DNA from: Clostridium sp.
GTDB lineage: Bacteria > Bacillota > Clostridia > Clostridiales > Clostridiaceae
Length of the DNA: 64,000 nucleotides
NCBI RefSeq assembly: GCF_029267215.1
Contig: NZ_JARIDH010000025.1
Location: 1-64,000 of the forward strand
Reading direction: 5' to 3'
The translations under genes were made by a program, and so were the position numbers. This document shows, in pieces, positions 36,654 to 47,056 of the stretch (positions are counted from its first letter, which is position 1; the number at the start of each line of letters is the position of its first letter). The notes beneath the pieces were generated by a model that saw only the letters and a list, made by a program, of their open reading frames with translations, ran no database searches and had not been told where the DNA came from.

Positions 36654-38273
36654 CTAAATAAAGCCTTCTAAATTTTCTGATCTATCATAAGCTTTTTTTA
36701 TAATTTCTTTTGGATATCCTATAAATTCTAATAATTTTATAGCATTTCTTGTTTTAGAAACTCCTTTTTTAAGCTTATAATCAAAACTTAGTCCCTCTTT
36801 ATTATCAACTTTTTCACTAAAATAATAAAATTCATATTCATTTTTCAATATATCAACCAACTCTCTATCATGGGTTGCAACTATTGATATTGCATTTTTC
36901 TTATTTATATACTCTAAAATTTCTGCTGAAGATGAAATTCTTTCTATTGGATTTGTTCCTCTAAAAATCTCATCTATAGCACAAAATACTGGTAATTCCT
37001 TATCTAAAGAATTAATTATTCTTAAAATTGCTTCAGCTTCTGCCATGTAGAAACTCTTTCCATTGCTTAAGTCATCATTGGGACTTATAGATGTTACTAT
37101 GTTAAATATAGGTGCTTCATATTTCTTTGCTAATACAAAATTAAAACACTGAGCAAAAAGCATATTAACTCCTAACATTCTTAAAAAAGTAGATTTACCA
37201 GACATATTTGTTCCAGTTAAAACAATACCTTTCTTACTCATATTTATTGAATTTGCCACTGGCTTCTCTATAATTGGATGTATTCCCTCTTCAACTCTTA
37301 AAGTAGTTTCTTTTATAAATTTAGGAGTATTTATTCCATCTTTCTCTTGGACTTCATAACTACCAACAGAAATTAAAGCTTCAATTTCCCCTAAATCCCT
37401 ATAAAGAGTTAAAAGCTCATTTTTATTTTTCTCTATAGAATCAGCAATTTTATAATATGCACTTTCTTCTAAAAGGAATAAAACTGAAATAAATTCAAAT
37501 ACTCCTCCCCACATATTTGTAAATGCAATTATTTTTGTATTCCTATCTATTGATTTTAACTTACTTAAGCTATCTTTTATTCTATCCTTGTATCCATCTA
37601 GCCCCTTATCTTTTATTGATAAAATTTTACTTGAAGCCTTAATCATTCTCCTTAAATAAACAAGTCCATTAGCTTTAATATGTTCTCTTTCCTTGCTATT
37701 TATATATATATTAAACAGTGTTAAAAGCATTAATAAAAGCATAGCTCTAATGTCATGAAAAATAGCAATCAATACTAGTATTGAAGGAATTACCTTCCCT
37801 AAAATTGTATAAATATAATACTTCTTTTTATTAGATTCAAGTAACTTTTCGTCAATCATATCTAATAAACTATTCTTCTTATCAATACCTAAATCAAAAA
37901 ATATTCCTTGAATCTTAGTTCTAACCCTCTCATTTTCTTTATAATGATTTATTATTTCACTTCTTTCCTTAAGCTTCTTTTCATCATTTAATGGATTTCT
38001 AAGCATTGAATAAAGCCCAGCTTCTCCCACACTACTATATGTTCTATCTATCTTTTTATAAACTTCATTCAAATCCAAATCATGCCATGTTTGTTCATCA
38101 ATATGATATTCATCCTTTTCACTCATATCATATAGTTTTCTTATATTTTTAAAATTTCTCTTTTTATCCATATCTTCGGCATAATCATACCTTATTAGCC
38201 TTAACATTCTTTGCCTTGGAAAAAAATATTCTTTAATCCAATCACATAAAGTTTTATCATTTTTATCCCTCAT
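36654..38273 (-). CDS. MutS-family ATPase with membrane segments (MutS-like, not MutS1/MutS2)
   Basis: 539 residues. The C-terminal third is the MutS ABC-ATPase: Walker A GTNMSGKST (354-362), SISPNDDLSNGKSFYMAEA, Walker B AIDEIFRGTNP and ATHDREL. The middle has a MutS core-like helical region (ERSEIINHYKENERVRT). Uniquely, two adjacent hydrophobic helices at 155-172 and 176-192, and a third near 250-268, predict membrane attachment. It lacks the mismatch-binding domain I and the Smr domain of MutS2, so it is unlikely to do classical mismatch repair. Its function is unknown. ATG near 38273; cotranscribed with the FadR regulator. Confidence 0.85.
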   Translation of the reverse strand: MRDKNDKTLCDWIKEYFFPRQRMLRLIRYDYAEDMDKKRNFKNIRKLYDMSEKDEYHIDEQTWHDLDLNEVYKKIDRTYSSVGEAGLYSMLRNPLNDEKKLKERSEIINHYKENERVRTKIQGIFFDLGIDKKNSLLDMIDEKLLESNKKKYYIYTILGKVIPSILVLIAIFHDIRAMLLLMLLTLFNIYINSKEREHIKANGLVYLRRMIKASSKILSIKDKGLDGYKDRIKDSLSKLKSIDRNTKIIAFTNMWGGVFEFISVLFLLEESAYYKIADSIEKNKNELLTLYRDLGEIEALISVGSYEVQEKDGINTPKFIKETTLRVEEGIHPIIEKPVANSINMSKKGIVLTGTNMSGKSTFLRMLGVNMLFAQCFNFVLAKKYEAPIFNIVTSISPNDDLSNGKSFYMAEAEAILRIINSLDKELPVFCAIDEIFRGTNPIERISSSAEILEYINKKNAISIVATHDRELVDILKNEYEFYYFSEKVDNKEGLSFDYKLKKGVSKTRNAIKLLEFIGYPKEIIKKAYDRSENLEGFI

Positions 38274-38529
38274 AAAAAACTCCTTATTTTTATATTTACC
38301 TTTGTTTTTAATTATAACTTTTTTATTGTAAAAAGAAAATTAATAGGGTCTTAAATTCATTATATGTATAAAGGACCTTATAAGCAAAATTATAGAAAAT
38401 CTTTGAATACCCTTAAATTAATTATGCATATGTAAATAACTCCTTATAAAAAGAAATTTTATAAAAAAGTTATGTTTTTAATGGCCTATATACTTTATAA
38501 AGTCAATATTTAGCTATTATTAATATAAT

Positions 38530-38563
38530 ACTAAAACTAAGACTAAAACTAAGACTAAAATTG
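38530..38563 (+). repeat. 12-bp tandem repeat
   Basis: ACTAAAACTAAG occurs twice in tandem and a third, diverged unit ACTAAAATTG follows. Confidence 0.7.
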
Positions 38564-38586
38564 AAATTCTTATTTTATTTATAAAA

Positions 38587-38618
38587 AACAAGAAGCCTAA
38601 TATAAAAATTAGACTTCT
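38587..38618 (-). terminator. ABC permease terminator
   Basis: AGAAG-CTAAT pairs with ATTAG-CTTCT (one C/A bulge); minus strand continues TTGTTTTTTAT. Confidence 0.8.
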
Positions 38619-38640
38619 CATTTATAATTAAATTTCATTT

Positions 38641-40248
38641 TTAAAGTTTTAAATCTTTTCTGTAAGTTTTTAAAGATACCTTTAATAATATCTTATAAAT
38701 TACACCCATTACTAAGGATAAAAATATAAAATCAACTAAGAATATTATTAATATATTATCTGTAGTAATCAATATAAGGTTTGCTGCACCAGTTATTAAA
38801 GCAATAAGCATTATTATTAAAGGTTTAAAATTTTTACTATATAAATTCTTAGCATCTACCCAATTTAACTTTGGAGATGAATAATCTAAAAGCATATTTG
38901 CTAAAGATATTGTAATCACTGTAAGTATTTGAATTATCAAACTTAATAAAATAGCTAAAGGAGAAGCTTTTAAATAAATAACTATACAAAGTCCAATAAG
39001 TATGGCTAGCGAATTCACTATAAAACAAACTATTATCTTTGATTTAAGTTGTGTTTTATAGTCTACTGGTATATATTTTGAAACTAATATATCCTTTCCT
39101 TCTCTACTTAAAGCTGTGGCGGCAACAGCATTTCCTATCACTGTCAATGATGTAGCTAAATATGTTGAAGTAACCACCCATAAATCTATTGTTCTTTTGG
39201 GAAACATATCAATGGATTTACCTCTTAAAATAAAAATAAATAAAAATATTGGCATATATAAAATCATAACAACGCAGTTTATAAAGTTGCTTGGTTCTCT
39301 CAAAATTGTTCTAAGCTCTCTTATTACGAGAGTTTTTAATTTAGAATTTTTCACTACAGCAACGCCTTTTCCATCTTTTAATATATTTTTCTTTTCACTA
39401 TAAACATTATTTCTATTATTTAATATTTTTTTATATAGTATTTTTCCTAATGTATAAGCGATTATTAATATTAAAGCTGATAAAAATATAAGTATTCCAA
39501 GATTCATAATTCCTTTAGCTGAATTACTATAAATCAATGCCTTTGCACTGAATATATTAGTAATAAATATATTATTTGCTAAAGTTAAAAGTCCATTATT
39601 CTGATTAAGTGAATTAGCTATATTCTCTTGATTTAACCCTATAGAATTTAATGAATAAATTCCAATCATAATTATTATCCCTAAACATCCAAAAATTATT
39701 TTAAATGCATTTTGATACTTAGATATATTTATAAAACTCATCAAAAACATAGTTATTAATATACAAAATATAATTACAACTATTGGTGAAACTAAATACA
39801 CTGGAATCATCATTAAAAAATATGTAAATCCTAAATTAGAATCCATTCCAAATGTTATTAAGGGAAGTATAATTATTGCTAGATAAATATACATATCAAT
39901 TAAACAAGTTAAGAATTTAGCTATCATAATCTCACTACTTTTAAATGGTAATGACCTTATTGGATCTATATCCTGTGAAAAGAAAAAGGAATCCATTATA
40001 TCATAAATACCTAAAAATAAAACAACCAAAGAACCAATTAAAAATATAAGTGAAACAAGGTATCCTTCCTGTCCAATTTCTGAAAATATAGGATATAATT
40101 CATCTATTATCCCAGCTATAGGTGCTGATAACCCAAATAAGATTAATATATAAAAAATTATGGATAAATTTTTATTCTTTATTCCATTAGAAGCATTATT
40201 AAAAGAGTTTCCTAAAAAATATTTTAATAGTATTTTAATTCTCTTCAT
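38641..40248 (-). CDS. ABC transporter permease, large exporter type
   Basis: 535 residues with about twelve hydrophobic segments in two halves. No enzymatic motif. The stretch KTLVIRELRTILREPSNFINCV in the middle resembles the ABC-2/putative exporter permeases (YtrF/EcsB-like) that span the membrane as one chain. The gene overlaps the preceding ATPase gene by 14 bases. The substrate is unknown; candidates are peptides or lipid-linked compounds. Start ATG with GGAGAT before it. Confidence 0.85.
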   Translation of the reverse strand: MKRIKILLKYFLGNSFNNASNGIKNKNLSIIFYILILFGLSAPIAGIIDELYPIFSEIGQEGYLVSLIFLIGSLVVLFLGIYDIMDSFFFSQDIDPIRSLPFKSSEIMIAKFLTCLIDMYIYLAIIILPLITFGMDSNLGFTYFLMMIPVYLVSPIVVIIFCILITMFLMSFINISKYQNAFKIIFGCLGIIIMIGIYSLNSIGLNQENIANSLNQNNGLLTLANNIFITNIFSAKALIYSNSAKGIMNLGILIFLSALILIIAYTLGKILYKKILNNRNNVYSEKKNILKDGKGVAVVKNSKLKTLVIRELRTILREPSNFINCVVMILYMPIFLFIFILRGKSIDMFPKRTIDLWVVTSTYLATSLTVIGNAVAATALSREGKDILVSKYIPVDYKTQLKSKIIVCFIVNSLAILIGLCIVIYLKASPLAILLSLIIQILTVITISLANMLLDYSSPKLNWVDAKNLYSKNFKPLIIMLIALITGAANLILITTDNILIIFLVDFIFLSLVMGVIYKILLKVSLKTYRKDLKL

Positions 40249-40966
40249 TTTCTGTAATCTCCAAAAACATTTTTTCTAGTGAATCATTGCATTTAAACTC
40301 TTCTCTTAACTCTTCTAATGTACCAACAAATATTAATTTTCCTTTTTTAATTATTCCAACTCTATCACATACCTTTTCAGCAACTTCTAGTACATGAGTT
40401 GAAAATAAAACAGTATTTCCTGCATCTGCATGCTCTCTCATCATTTCTTTTAGTAAATATGATGATTTAGGGTCTAATCCAGTAAGAGGTTCATCAAGTA
40501 TCCAAACCTTAGGATTATGAAGTAAAACCCCCATTATTATAATTTTCTGTCTCATACCATGAGAATAGCTTTGTATTTTATCAGCTAAAGAATTCTCCAT
40601 ACTAAATCTTTTAGCTAATTCTTCAATTCTAACTTTTCTATCTGATTCACTAACTTCATACACATCTCCCATGAAATTAAGATACTCTATTCCTTTATAT
40701 CTTAAAAACATATCTGGACTATCTGGAACATATCCAAACTGCATTTTAGCTTCTACAGGATTTTTAACAACATCAAAATTATTTATTAATATCTCTCCCC
40801 TTGTAGGCTCAGATATTCCTGTAATCATGCTAATTGTAGTTGTTTTTCCAGCTCCATTTGGTCCTAAAATACCAAATATCTCTCCATCTCTAATCTCTAG
40901 AGTTAATCCATCTACGGCCTTAACTCCTGGCATATACTCTTTATCTACATTCTTTAAAGTAATCAT
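40235..40966 (-). CDS. ABC transporter ATP-binding protein
   Basis: About 243 residues. Walker A GPNGAGKTT, Q-loop region FGYVPDSPDMF, a variant signature SYSHGMRQK (in place of LSGGQ), Walker B VWILDEPLTGLD and the switch FSTHVLE. Typical ABC exporter ATPase. The open frame begins at 40984, but AAAGGGTGG lies 8 bases before ATG 40966, which I take as the start. Paired with the permease that follows. Confidence 0.92.
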   Translation of the reverse strand: MITLKNVDKEYMPGVKAVDGLTLEIRDGEIFGILGPNGAGKTTTISMITGISEPTRGEILINNFDVVKNPVEAKMQFGYVPDSPDMFLRYKGIEYLNFMGDVYEVSESDRKVRIEELAKRFSMENSLADKIQSYSHGMRQKIIIMGVLLHNPKVWILDEPLTGLDPKSSYLLKEMMREHADAGNTVLFSTHVLEVAEKVCDRVGIIKKGKLIFVGTLEELREEFKCNDSLEKMFLEITENEEN

Positions 40967-41083
40967 ACTTAGCCACCCTTTCAATCAAGTTATTAATAAT
41001 ATAGTAGCATACACCAAATCCAAAACCTAGATATTTTCCCAATTATTACTCTTAAATCTTCCTTAAATATATTAAAGTAAAAT

Positions 41084-41119
41084 AAAAAAGAGCCTACAAA
41101 TCTCAAGATTTGCAAGCTC
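41084..41119 (-). terminator. degV terminator
   Basis: Minus strand GAGCTTGCAAATC pairs with GATTTGTAGGCTC, followed by TTTTTTATTTT. Confidence 0.85.
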
Positions 41120-41162
41120 ATTTTAAAACTTCCTACTAATATAATTTTATTTTTATAAAGTA

Positions 41163-42014
41163 TTAAGACTCTCTAGCATAAGCTATTCCAACACTCTTAA
41201 CACCTACGTGAACTCCTATAACAGCACTAATTTCACCAATTATAGCATCTAAACCTAATTCGTCTTTAAGTCTCTTAGCTAAATCTTTTGCTTCATCTTC
41301 TGCTAATATATGACATACAACAGCTTTCTTAATTCCTTTTTCATTAATCTCACGACTAACTAAATCAACAATCTTATCTATAGCTCTCTTCTTAGTTCTA
41401 ACCTTATCCATTACAATAACAGCACCTTCTTTTACTGTTAATATTGGATTTATTTTAAGAACTTTTCCAAATAAAGCAGCTGCGCCACCTATTCTTCCAC
41501 CTTTTTTAAGATTATCTAAAGTTCCAGGAATAAACACTATTTCTGATTCTTCTATTGTATTTTTAACTATACTTGAAACTTCTTCAAAACTTTTTCCTTC
41601 CTTGGCAGCCTTAGCCCCTTCAACAACACCAATTCCAAGAGCCATTACTGAGGTTTCTGAATCAATAAGTTCAATCTTAGTATTTGGATAATTTTCTAAA
41701 ATCATATTTTTTATGATATGTGAAGTTGTATATGTTCCACTTAATTTAGATGATATAAACGCAGCAACTATATCATGACCATCCTTAGCAAATTTCTCAA
41801 AAGCATTATAAAATTCTTCCATTGAAGGTTGAGATGAAGTTGGAAGTTTATCACACTTAGCTAATTCATCATAAAAAGCTTCGCTATCTATATCAACTTC
41901 CTTATAACTTTCTCCATTCATTATAACACTTAAAGATACTATCTCTATTCCGTACTTTTCGGTTAATTCCTTTGGTATGCAACTAGTACTATCTGTAATT
42001 ACTTTAACAGCCAT
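41163..42014 (-). CDS. DegV family protein (fatty-acid-binding)
   Basis: 283 residues, the standard DegV length. Typical motifs: VKVITDSTSCIPKE at the start, YKEVDIDSEAFYDEL, LPTSSQPSMEEFYNAFEKF and IGVHVGVKSVGIAYA at the end. DegV-fold proteins bind a single fatty acid; FakB members deliver it to the FakA kinase for phosphorylation. Whether this copy is a FakB is not decided by the sequence. Single-gene transcript; AGGAGGAA precedes the ATG. Confidence 0.92.
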   Translation of the reverse strand: MAVKVITDSTSCIPKELTEKYGIEIVSLSVIMNGESYKEVDIDSEAFYDELAKCDKLPTSSQPSMEEFYNAFEKFAKDGHDIVAAFISSKLSGTYTTSHIIKNMILENYPNTKIELIDSETSVMALGIGVVEGAKAAKEGKSFEEVSSIVKNTIEESEIVFIPGTLDNLKKGGRIGGAAALFGKVLKINPILTVKEGAVIVMDKVRTKKRAIDKIVDLVSREINEKGIKKAVVCHILAEDEAKDLAKRLKDELGLDAIIGEISAVIGVHVGVKSVGIAYARES

Positions 42015-42313
42015 ATATTCCTCCTAAACTTAAATACATTATTTTAGCCTTTATATATCATCATAATCAAAAACTAAAATATATCTGTTATTTTTCCATA
42101 TTAGATTTTATCTATATTATATTTATACATTATTTTAAGTTATATATTATATTGTTAATATTTATTTTAAGCCTACACTAAAATTAAAATATGTTAAATT
42201 TTAATAATATATTATTCATTTTAACATTTAATTGAACTTTGTAAAACTTTTTTCAACATATAAGTTTATTTTTAAATAAATTAATATAAATTATAATATT
42301 TTCAATTACAATT
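42015..42313. other. AT-rich intergenic region before uvrB end
   Basis: One imperfect hairpin (ATGTTAAATTTT / ATTTTAACAT-type arms at 42190-42224) may end uvrB transcription from the minus strand. No other element is visible. Confidence 0.35.
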
Positions 42314-44296
42314 TTATTTATCTTTATTATCTTTTAAATCCTTTATTATGTCTCTAAGCTCTGCTGCTCTTTCAAACTGAAGATTTTTAGCAGCCTCTTT
42401 CATTTCATTCTCATATTGTTTTATAAGTTTTTCCAATGGAATATCTCTCTTCTCAGCTTTCTTAATTTCAGTTTTATACTCTTCCTTATCCTCTGAAACC
42501 TTAGTAGCCTCAATAACATCTCTTACCCCTTTAATTACAGTGGTTGGAACAATTCCATGTTCTTTATTATATTCCATCTGAATGACTCTTCTTCTCTCAG
42601 TCTCACCTATAGATTTATTCATTGATTTAGTTATTCTATCTGCATACATAATAACCTTACTCTCTGAATTTCTAGCAGCTCTTCCTATTGTTTGTATTAA
42701 TGAAGTTTCAGACCTTAAAAATCCCTCTTTATCAGCATCAAGTATAGAAACTAATGCAACCTCTGGTATATCTAATCCCTCTCTTAAAAGATTTATACCT
42801 ATTAAAACATCTACTTCTCCAAGTCTAAGCTCTCTTATTATCTTCATTCTTTCAATAGTATCTATATCTGAATGCATATAAGTTGCTTTAACATCTAAAT
42901 CCTTAAGATATTTTGTTAAATCCTCTGCCATCTTCTTTGTAAGTGTTGTTATAAGAACTCTAAAACCTTTTTGAACAGTTTTTTGAATTTCTCCATATAA
43001 ATCATCAATTTGCCCTTTAATAGGTCTAACCTCTATAACTGGGTCTAATAGTCCTGTAGGTCTTATAATCTGTTCTGCAACAACTTTAGAATGTTCTAAC
43101 TCATAATCAGAAGGAGTTGCACTTACAAATACTACTTGATTAATCTTATTTTCAAACTCCTCAAATTTAAGAGGTCTATTATCAAAAGCACAAGGAAGTC
43201 TAAATCCAAAATCAACTAATGAAGATTTTCTTGACCTATCACCTGCATACATAGCTCTAACCTGTGGTAATGTAACATGACTCTCATCAATAAACATTAA
43301 AAAATCTTCTGGAAAATAATCTAATAAAGTCTTAGGAGGAGTACCTTTAGCTCTGCCATCTAATATTCTTGAATAATTTTCTATTCCTTGGCAGTATCCC
43401 ATTTCCCTAATCATCTCTATATCATAATTTGTTCTTTGTTTAAGTCTTTGAGCTTCTAAAATCTTATCCTGAGAAGTAAGCTCTTTTAATCTATCTTCAA
43501 GTTCATCCTCTATTATACTTATTGATTTTTCTAATTTTTCTTGCGAAGTAGCAAAGTGTGAAGATGGTGTTATAAGTACATGTTCTCTTTCTCCTATTAT
43601 ATTACCTGTTAAAACATCAAATTCTCTTATTCTATCTATTTCATCTCCAAAAAATTCAACTCTTATACCTTTTGATGAAGAAGATGAAGGAATAATATCC
43701 AAATTATCTCCTCTCACCCTAAATGTTCCTCTAGAAAAATCAATATCATTTCTTTCATATTGTATCTCTATAAGCTTTTTAATAACCTCGTCTCTCTCTT
43801 TAATCATTCCAGGTCTTAAAGAAACTGTAAGCTTTTTATATTCTTCTGGGTTACCAAGACCATAAATACAAGATACTGAAGCAACGATTATAACATCTCT
43901 TCTTTCAAGCAAAGCTGATGTAGCTGAATGACGAAGTTTATCAATCTCATCATTAATAGAAGCATCTTTCTCTATAAAAGTATCAGTTTGAGGAACATAA
44001 GCCTCTGGTTGATAATAATCATAGTATGAAACAAAATATTCTACTATATTTTCTGGAAAAAATTCTTTAAACTCTGCACAAAGCTGAGCTGCTAAGGTTT
44101 TATTATGTGCTAATATCAAAGTTGGCTTCTGAGTTTTTTCTATTATATTAGCCATAGTAAAGGTCTTACCAGACCCTGTAACTCCTAAAAGCGTTTGTCC
44201 TCTATTTCCATCCTCTATAGAATCAACTAACTTTTTAACAGCCTTAGGTTGATCCCCTGTAGGTTTAAATTTTGAATGTATCTTAAACTCTCCCAT
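42314..44296 (-). CDS. uvrB: Excinuclease ABC subunit B
   Basis: 660 residues. UvrB is the damage-verifying helicase-like subunit. Seen: Walker [10 protein letters not shown] (37-45), the beta-hairpin [12 protein letters not shown] near 92-103, DEXH-like MFIDESH, helicase motifs [12 protein letters not shown] and QTIGRAARN, and a C-terminal UVR motif ([17 protein letters not shown]) that binds UvrC. Its usual neighbour uvrA starts at 16313, 26 kb away. The upstream intergenic region has an inverted repeat. Confidence 0.97.
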   Translation of the reverse strand: MGEFKIHSKFKPTGDQPKAVKKLVDSIEDGNRGQTLLGVTGSGKTFTMANIIEKTQKPTLILAHNKTLAAQLCAEFKEFFPENIVEYFVSYYDYYQPEAYVPQTDTFIEKDASINDEIDKLRHSATSALLERRDVIIVASVSCIYGLGNPEEYKKLTVSLRPGMIKERDEVIKKLIEIQYERNDIDFSRGTFRVRGDNLDIIPSSSSSKGIRVEFFGDEIDRIREFDVLTGNIIGEREHVLITPSSHFATSQEKLEKSISIIEDELEDRLKELTSQDKILEAQRLKQRTNYDIEMIREMGYCQGIENYSRILDGRAKGTPPKTLLDYFPEDFLMFIDESHVTLPQVRAMYAGDRSRKSSLVDFGFRLPCAFDNRPLKFEEFENKINQVVFVSATPSDYELEHSKVVAEQIIRPTGLLDPVIEVRPIKGQIDDLYGEIQKTVQKGFRVLITTLTKKMAEDLTKYLKDLDVKATYMHSDIDTIERMKIIRELRLGEVDVLIGINLLREGLDIPEVALVSILDADKEGFLRSETSLIQTIGRAARNSESKVIMYADRITKSMNKSIGETERRRVIQMEYNKEHGIVPTTVIKGVRDVIEATKVSEDKEEYKTEIKKAEKRDIPLEKLIKQYENEMKEAAKNLQFERAAELRDIIKDLKDNKDK

Positions 44297-44342
44297 GCTT
44301 TTACCTCCATATCATAAGAAGCCATACCAAAACCTAATAATA

Positions 44343-44423
44343 AAACTTACAAATATATTCTAATAACCTATCTATATTCCTTATGAAACATAGAACTTGT
44401 TACCCTTATAATTTGTAAGTTTT
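44343..44423. repeat. Long-range inverted repeat upstream of uvrB
   Basis: AAAACTTACAAAT (44343-44355) and ATTTGTAAGTTTT (44410-44423) are exact complements around 55 bases, with a smaller TCTAT/ATAGA pairing inside. It lies between uvrB and the PDZ gene. Confidence 0.55.
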
Positions 44424-44456
44424 ACTAAGAAATTATTACGTTATAGCCTCTTTTAA

Positions 44457-45743
44457 TTATTTATCTTCTTTATTTTGTTTTTCCTTTTGAGAGGCTTTCT
44501 TTAACTTTTCTATAAGCTCATTAACCTCTTTATCATAGGAAGTCCCTTTTGGAACTAATATAATACCAAAAAGCTTTCCTCTATCTTCACTTGATATAGT
44601 ATGTTTTTGAATTTCGCCATTATTTTTTCTTACTTCAAGATTAACTCCATAATAATTTTTCTTTATGGCCATAAAAACATCTTTTTCACTTTTTGGAATT
44701 TCACCATTTAACTTTATTATTCTATCTCCGCTTCTTAATCCCTTTTCAAAAGCTAATGAATTTGGTAATACATCTAATATACATATATCATCATCACCAG
44801 AAAAATATAATGGAGCTCTATTACTTTCTATTTTCTCCTCGATCTTAATTCTTAATCCATATAAAAAAGGAATTAAAACTAATAAAATAATAGTTAGTAC
44901 ATAACTATATTTTAATATGTAATCTAATCCTAATATAGCTATACCATATATTATATCAATGGTCCCTGAACTTACAATCTTATTTCCTTTACTTCTTGTA
45001 AAAGTGGAAGAATCATAAAATATAACCCCATAAGTTGCAATAGTTGCTATGGCCACTCCACTTATTAATGAAGCCATATTTTCCCCACTAAAAAAAGGCA
45101 ACCATTTTGGAAAATTACCTATTTCATTTATTACCACACTTCCAGAGTTATTTCCCATTACCACCAATAAGCCTAGAGGAATAATCCAAAATCTTCTAAA
45201 ACTAAAACCACCAATAAGTTTTCCATCTTTTTGAGTAAATATAGGCAGATATCCACTCTTCCCATCAACCATAGTTAATAATCCTTCTATGATTGAAAAA
45301 ACTCCAACTAAAGCTATTATTGATGTTATATTTGAATCAAAGCTAAAACCTCTTCCTAAATACTTTTCATTAAATCCTAAAATAACAGCTATTATTCCAA
45401 TAAGGCTTGATATATATGGCATATTAAGAAATCTATTTCTATATATTACTGAAAATATAGTCCCTATTAAAATCGCATCAACCAAAGAACTATTTTCAAA
45501 GGTTACTCCTAAAAAACTAAGCATTAAACTAGCTAATATACCACCTATTATACCAAATAATATTTGTGATAAAGTAAGCTCAAGAGGAGAGACTATACTC
45601 CTCCCAAGCATTAATTTCTGCATAAAAGCAATCTTTCTATTTTTAAAATAGAATAAAAACCCAACTACTATTAACATTAAAGATAAGGTAGGACTTATTA
45701 ATGCATAAGATACTGCTCTTAATATTTCTATAATTAGATTCAC
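44457..45743 (-). CDS. Multi-spanning membrane protein with C-terminal PDZ domain
   Basis: 428 residues. About nine membrane helices fill residues 5-310; then a PDZ domain (ICILDVLPNSLAFEKGLRSGDRIIKLNG) and a charged tail (EKLKKASQKEKQNKEDK). No protease motif (HEXXH or Ser triad) is visible. The gene lies directly downstream of the S41 protease gene ctpA (20 bases) and upstream of uvrB, an arrangement I recall as conserved in clostridia. It could be a scaffold or a modulator of CtpA; that is inference. Confidence 0.82.
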   Translation of the reverse strand: MNLIIEILRAVSYALISPTLSLMLIVVGFLFYFKNRKIAFMQKLMLGRSIVSPLELTLSQILFGIIGGILASLMLSFLGVTFENSSLVDAILIGTIFSVIYRNRFLNMPYISSLIGIIAVILGFNEKYLGRGFSFDSNITSIIALVGVFSIIEGLLTMVDGKSGYLPIFTQKDGKLIGGFSFRRFWIIPLGLLVVMGNNSGSVVINEIGNFPKWLPFFSGENMASLISGVAIATIATYGVIFYDSSTFTRSKGNKIVSSGTIDIIYGIAILGLDYILKYSYVLTIILLVLIPFLYGLRIKIEEKIESNRAPLYFSGDDDICILDVLPNSLAFEKGLRSGDRIIKLNGEIPKSEKDVFMAIKKNYYGVNLEVRKNNGEIQKHTISSEDRGKLFGIILVPKGTSYDKEVNELIEKLKKASQKEKQNKEDK

Positions 45744-45762
45744 TTTAAGTCCTCCAAATTTA

Positions 45763-47046
45763 TTATTTTATTTTGCTTTTTATAACCTCTAAAGCCTTTT
45801 CAAATTGAGGATCTTGACTTCTCACATAAGGTTTTCCTTTAAGTTCTTCTGGATATTCCACAGTTATATTCGGAGAAATTCCTTTTTTGTGTATATTCTC
45901 TCCATCTGGAGTATAGTACTTAGAGATTGTAACCTTTAAGGCTGTTCCATCTTTTTCATTTCCTATCTTATCTAAAACAACTTGAACTATGCCTTTTCCA
46001 AAACTTGTTGTTCCAATTAAAGTTCCAAGTTTATAATCTCTAACTGCCCCTGCCACTATTTCTGAAGCTGAGGCTGTTCCTCCATCTATTAATACAACAA
46101 GTGGCATACCTTGAGCTATTCCACCCTTTGACTTACTCTCTTCCCTATTACCATATTTATCTACTGTGGATACAATAACCTTATCCTTAGGAACGAAATT
46201 AGACACTAAATCTACACATTCCTTCATAAACCCACCTGGATTTCCTCTTAAATCAAGAATTAATCCCTTCATTCCTTTATCTTCTAAAGATTTTAACTGT
46301 GTTTCAAACTCTTTTGCTGTTCCTTCATCAAAAGCTAAGACTTTAATATAACCAATATCACCATCAATCATTTCACTTTTTACATTAATTGTCTTAACCT
46401 CATCTCTCATGACATCAACATCAAATTCGCCTTTACCTTCTCTATATAATGTTAATTTTATATTTTCTTTAGTAGTTCCTTTCATCATAGAAACTGCTTT
46501 ATCTAATTCTTTCCCTGAAACTTGTGTTCCATTTATCTTCATAATAATATCGCCAGCTTTTATACCAGCTTTCTCTGCTGGGCCCCCTTCAATAGGTGAA
46601 ATAACAACTATCTTATCATCTTTAATACCTACTTGAATTCCAATGCCCATATAATTTCCTTGACTCTTCTCTTTAAAATCAGAATACTCTTTTTTATTCA
46701 TATAATATGTATATGGATCTCCTAATGATAAAGTCATACCTTTTATAGCTGCTTCTGAAAGCTTATCATCATCAATTTTTCCATCATACCATCTATATAA
46801 CATCTCTCTAACTTCTAAAACCTTTTTAAAATTATCTGTATCATCTACCTTTTCCAAGGAAGATTGAACAGCCTTAATATTTGTTAAGGGTAAAACACCC
46901 CACGCCGTTAGTCTATTTCCTGCATAAACCGAAACACCCACAATTAAAGTTAATGCAGCCACCATAGAAATAGTTCTCATTCTCTTTTTATTTTTAGGAC
47001 TATATATATATTTTTTGTCCTCTTCCTTATTACTCAAAAAAACCAC
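45763..47046 (-). CDS. C-terminal processing peptidase (S41 family)
   Basis: 427 residues. A membrane anchor at 25-43 is followed by a PDZ domain (GIGIQVGIKDDKIVVISPIEG, then GPAEKAGIKAGDIIMKINGT) and the S41 catalytic domain with the Ser in TASASEI (324-330) and the Lys351 in GTTSFGKGIVQ. CtpA/CtpB-type proteases cleave extracytoplasmic C-termini; CtpB has a sporulation role in B. subtilis. It follows ftsEX, separated from them by a hairpin (47057-47108). RBS is GAAAGGGTGG. Confidence 0.93.
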   Translation of the reverse strand: MVFLSNKEEDKKYIYSPKNKKRMRTISMVAALTLIVGVSVYAGNRLTAWGVLPLTNIKAVQSSLEKVDDTDNFKKVLEVREMLYRWYDGKIDDDKLSEAAIKGMTLSLGDPYTYYMNKKEYSDFKEKSQGNYMGIGIQVGIKDDKIVVISPIEGGPAEKAGIKAGDIIMKINGTQVSGKELDKAVSMMKGTTKENIKLTLYREGKGEFDVDVMRDEVKTINVKSEMIDGDIGYIKVLAFDEGTAKEFETQLKSLEDKGMKGLILDLRGNPGGFMKECVDLVSNFVPKDKVIVSTVDKYGNREESKSKGGIAQGMPLVVLIDGGTASASEIVAGAVRDYKLGTLIGTTSFGKGIVQVVLDKIGNEKDGTALKVTISKYYTPDGENIHKKGISPNITVEYPEELKGKPYVRSQDPQFEKALEVIKSKIK

Positions 47047-47056
47047 CCTTTCACAA

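Larger units (their letters stand above)
38274..38640. other. Intergenic region with short tandem repeat
   Basis: Contains a 12-bp tandem repeat (38530-38563) and the ABC permease terminator (38587-38618). The promoter for the MutS-like/FadR pair should be here. No ORF. Confidence 0.45.
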
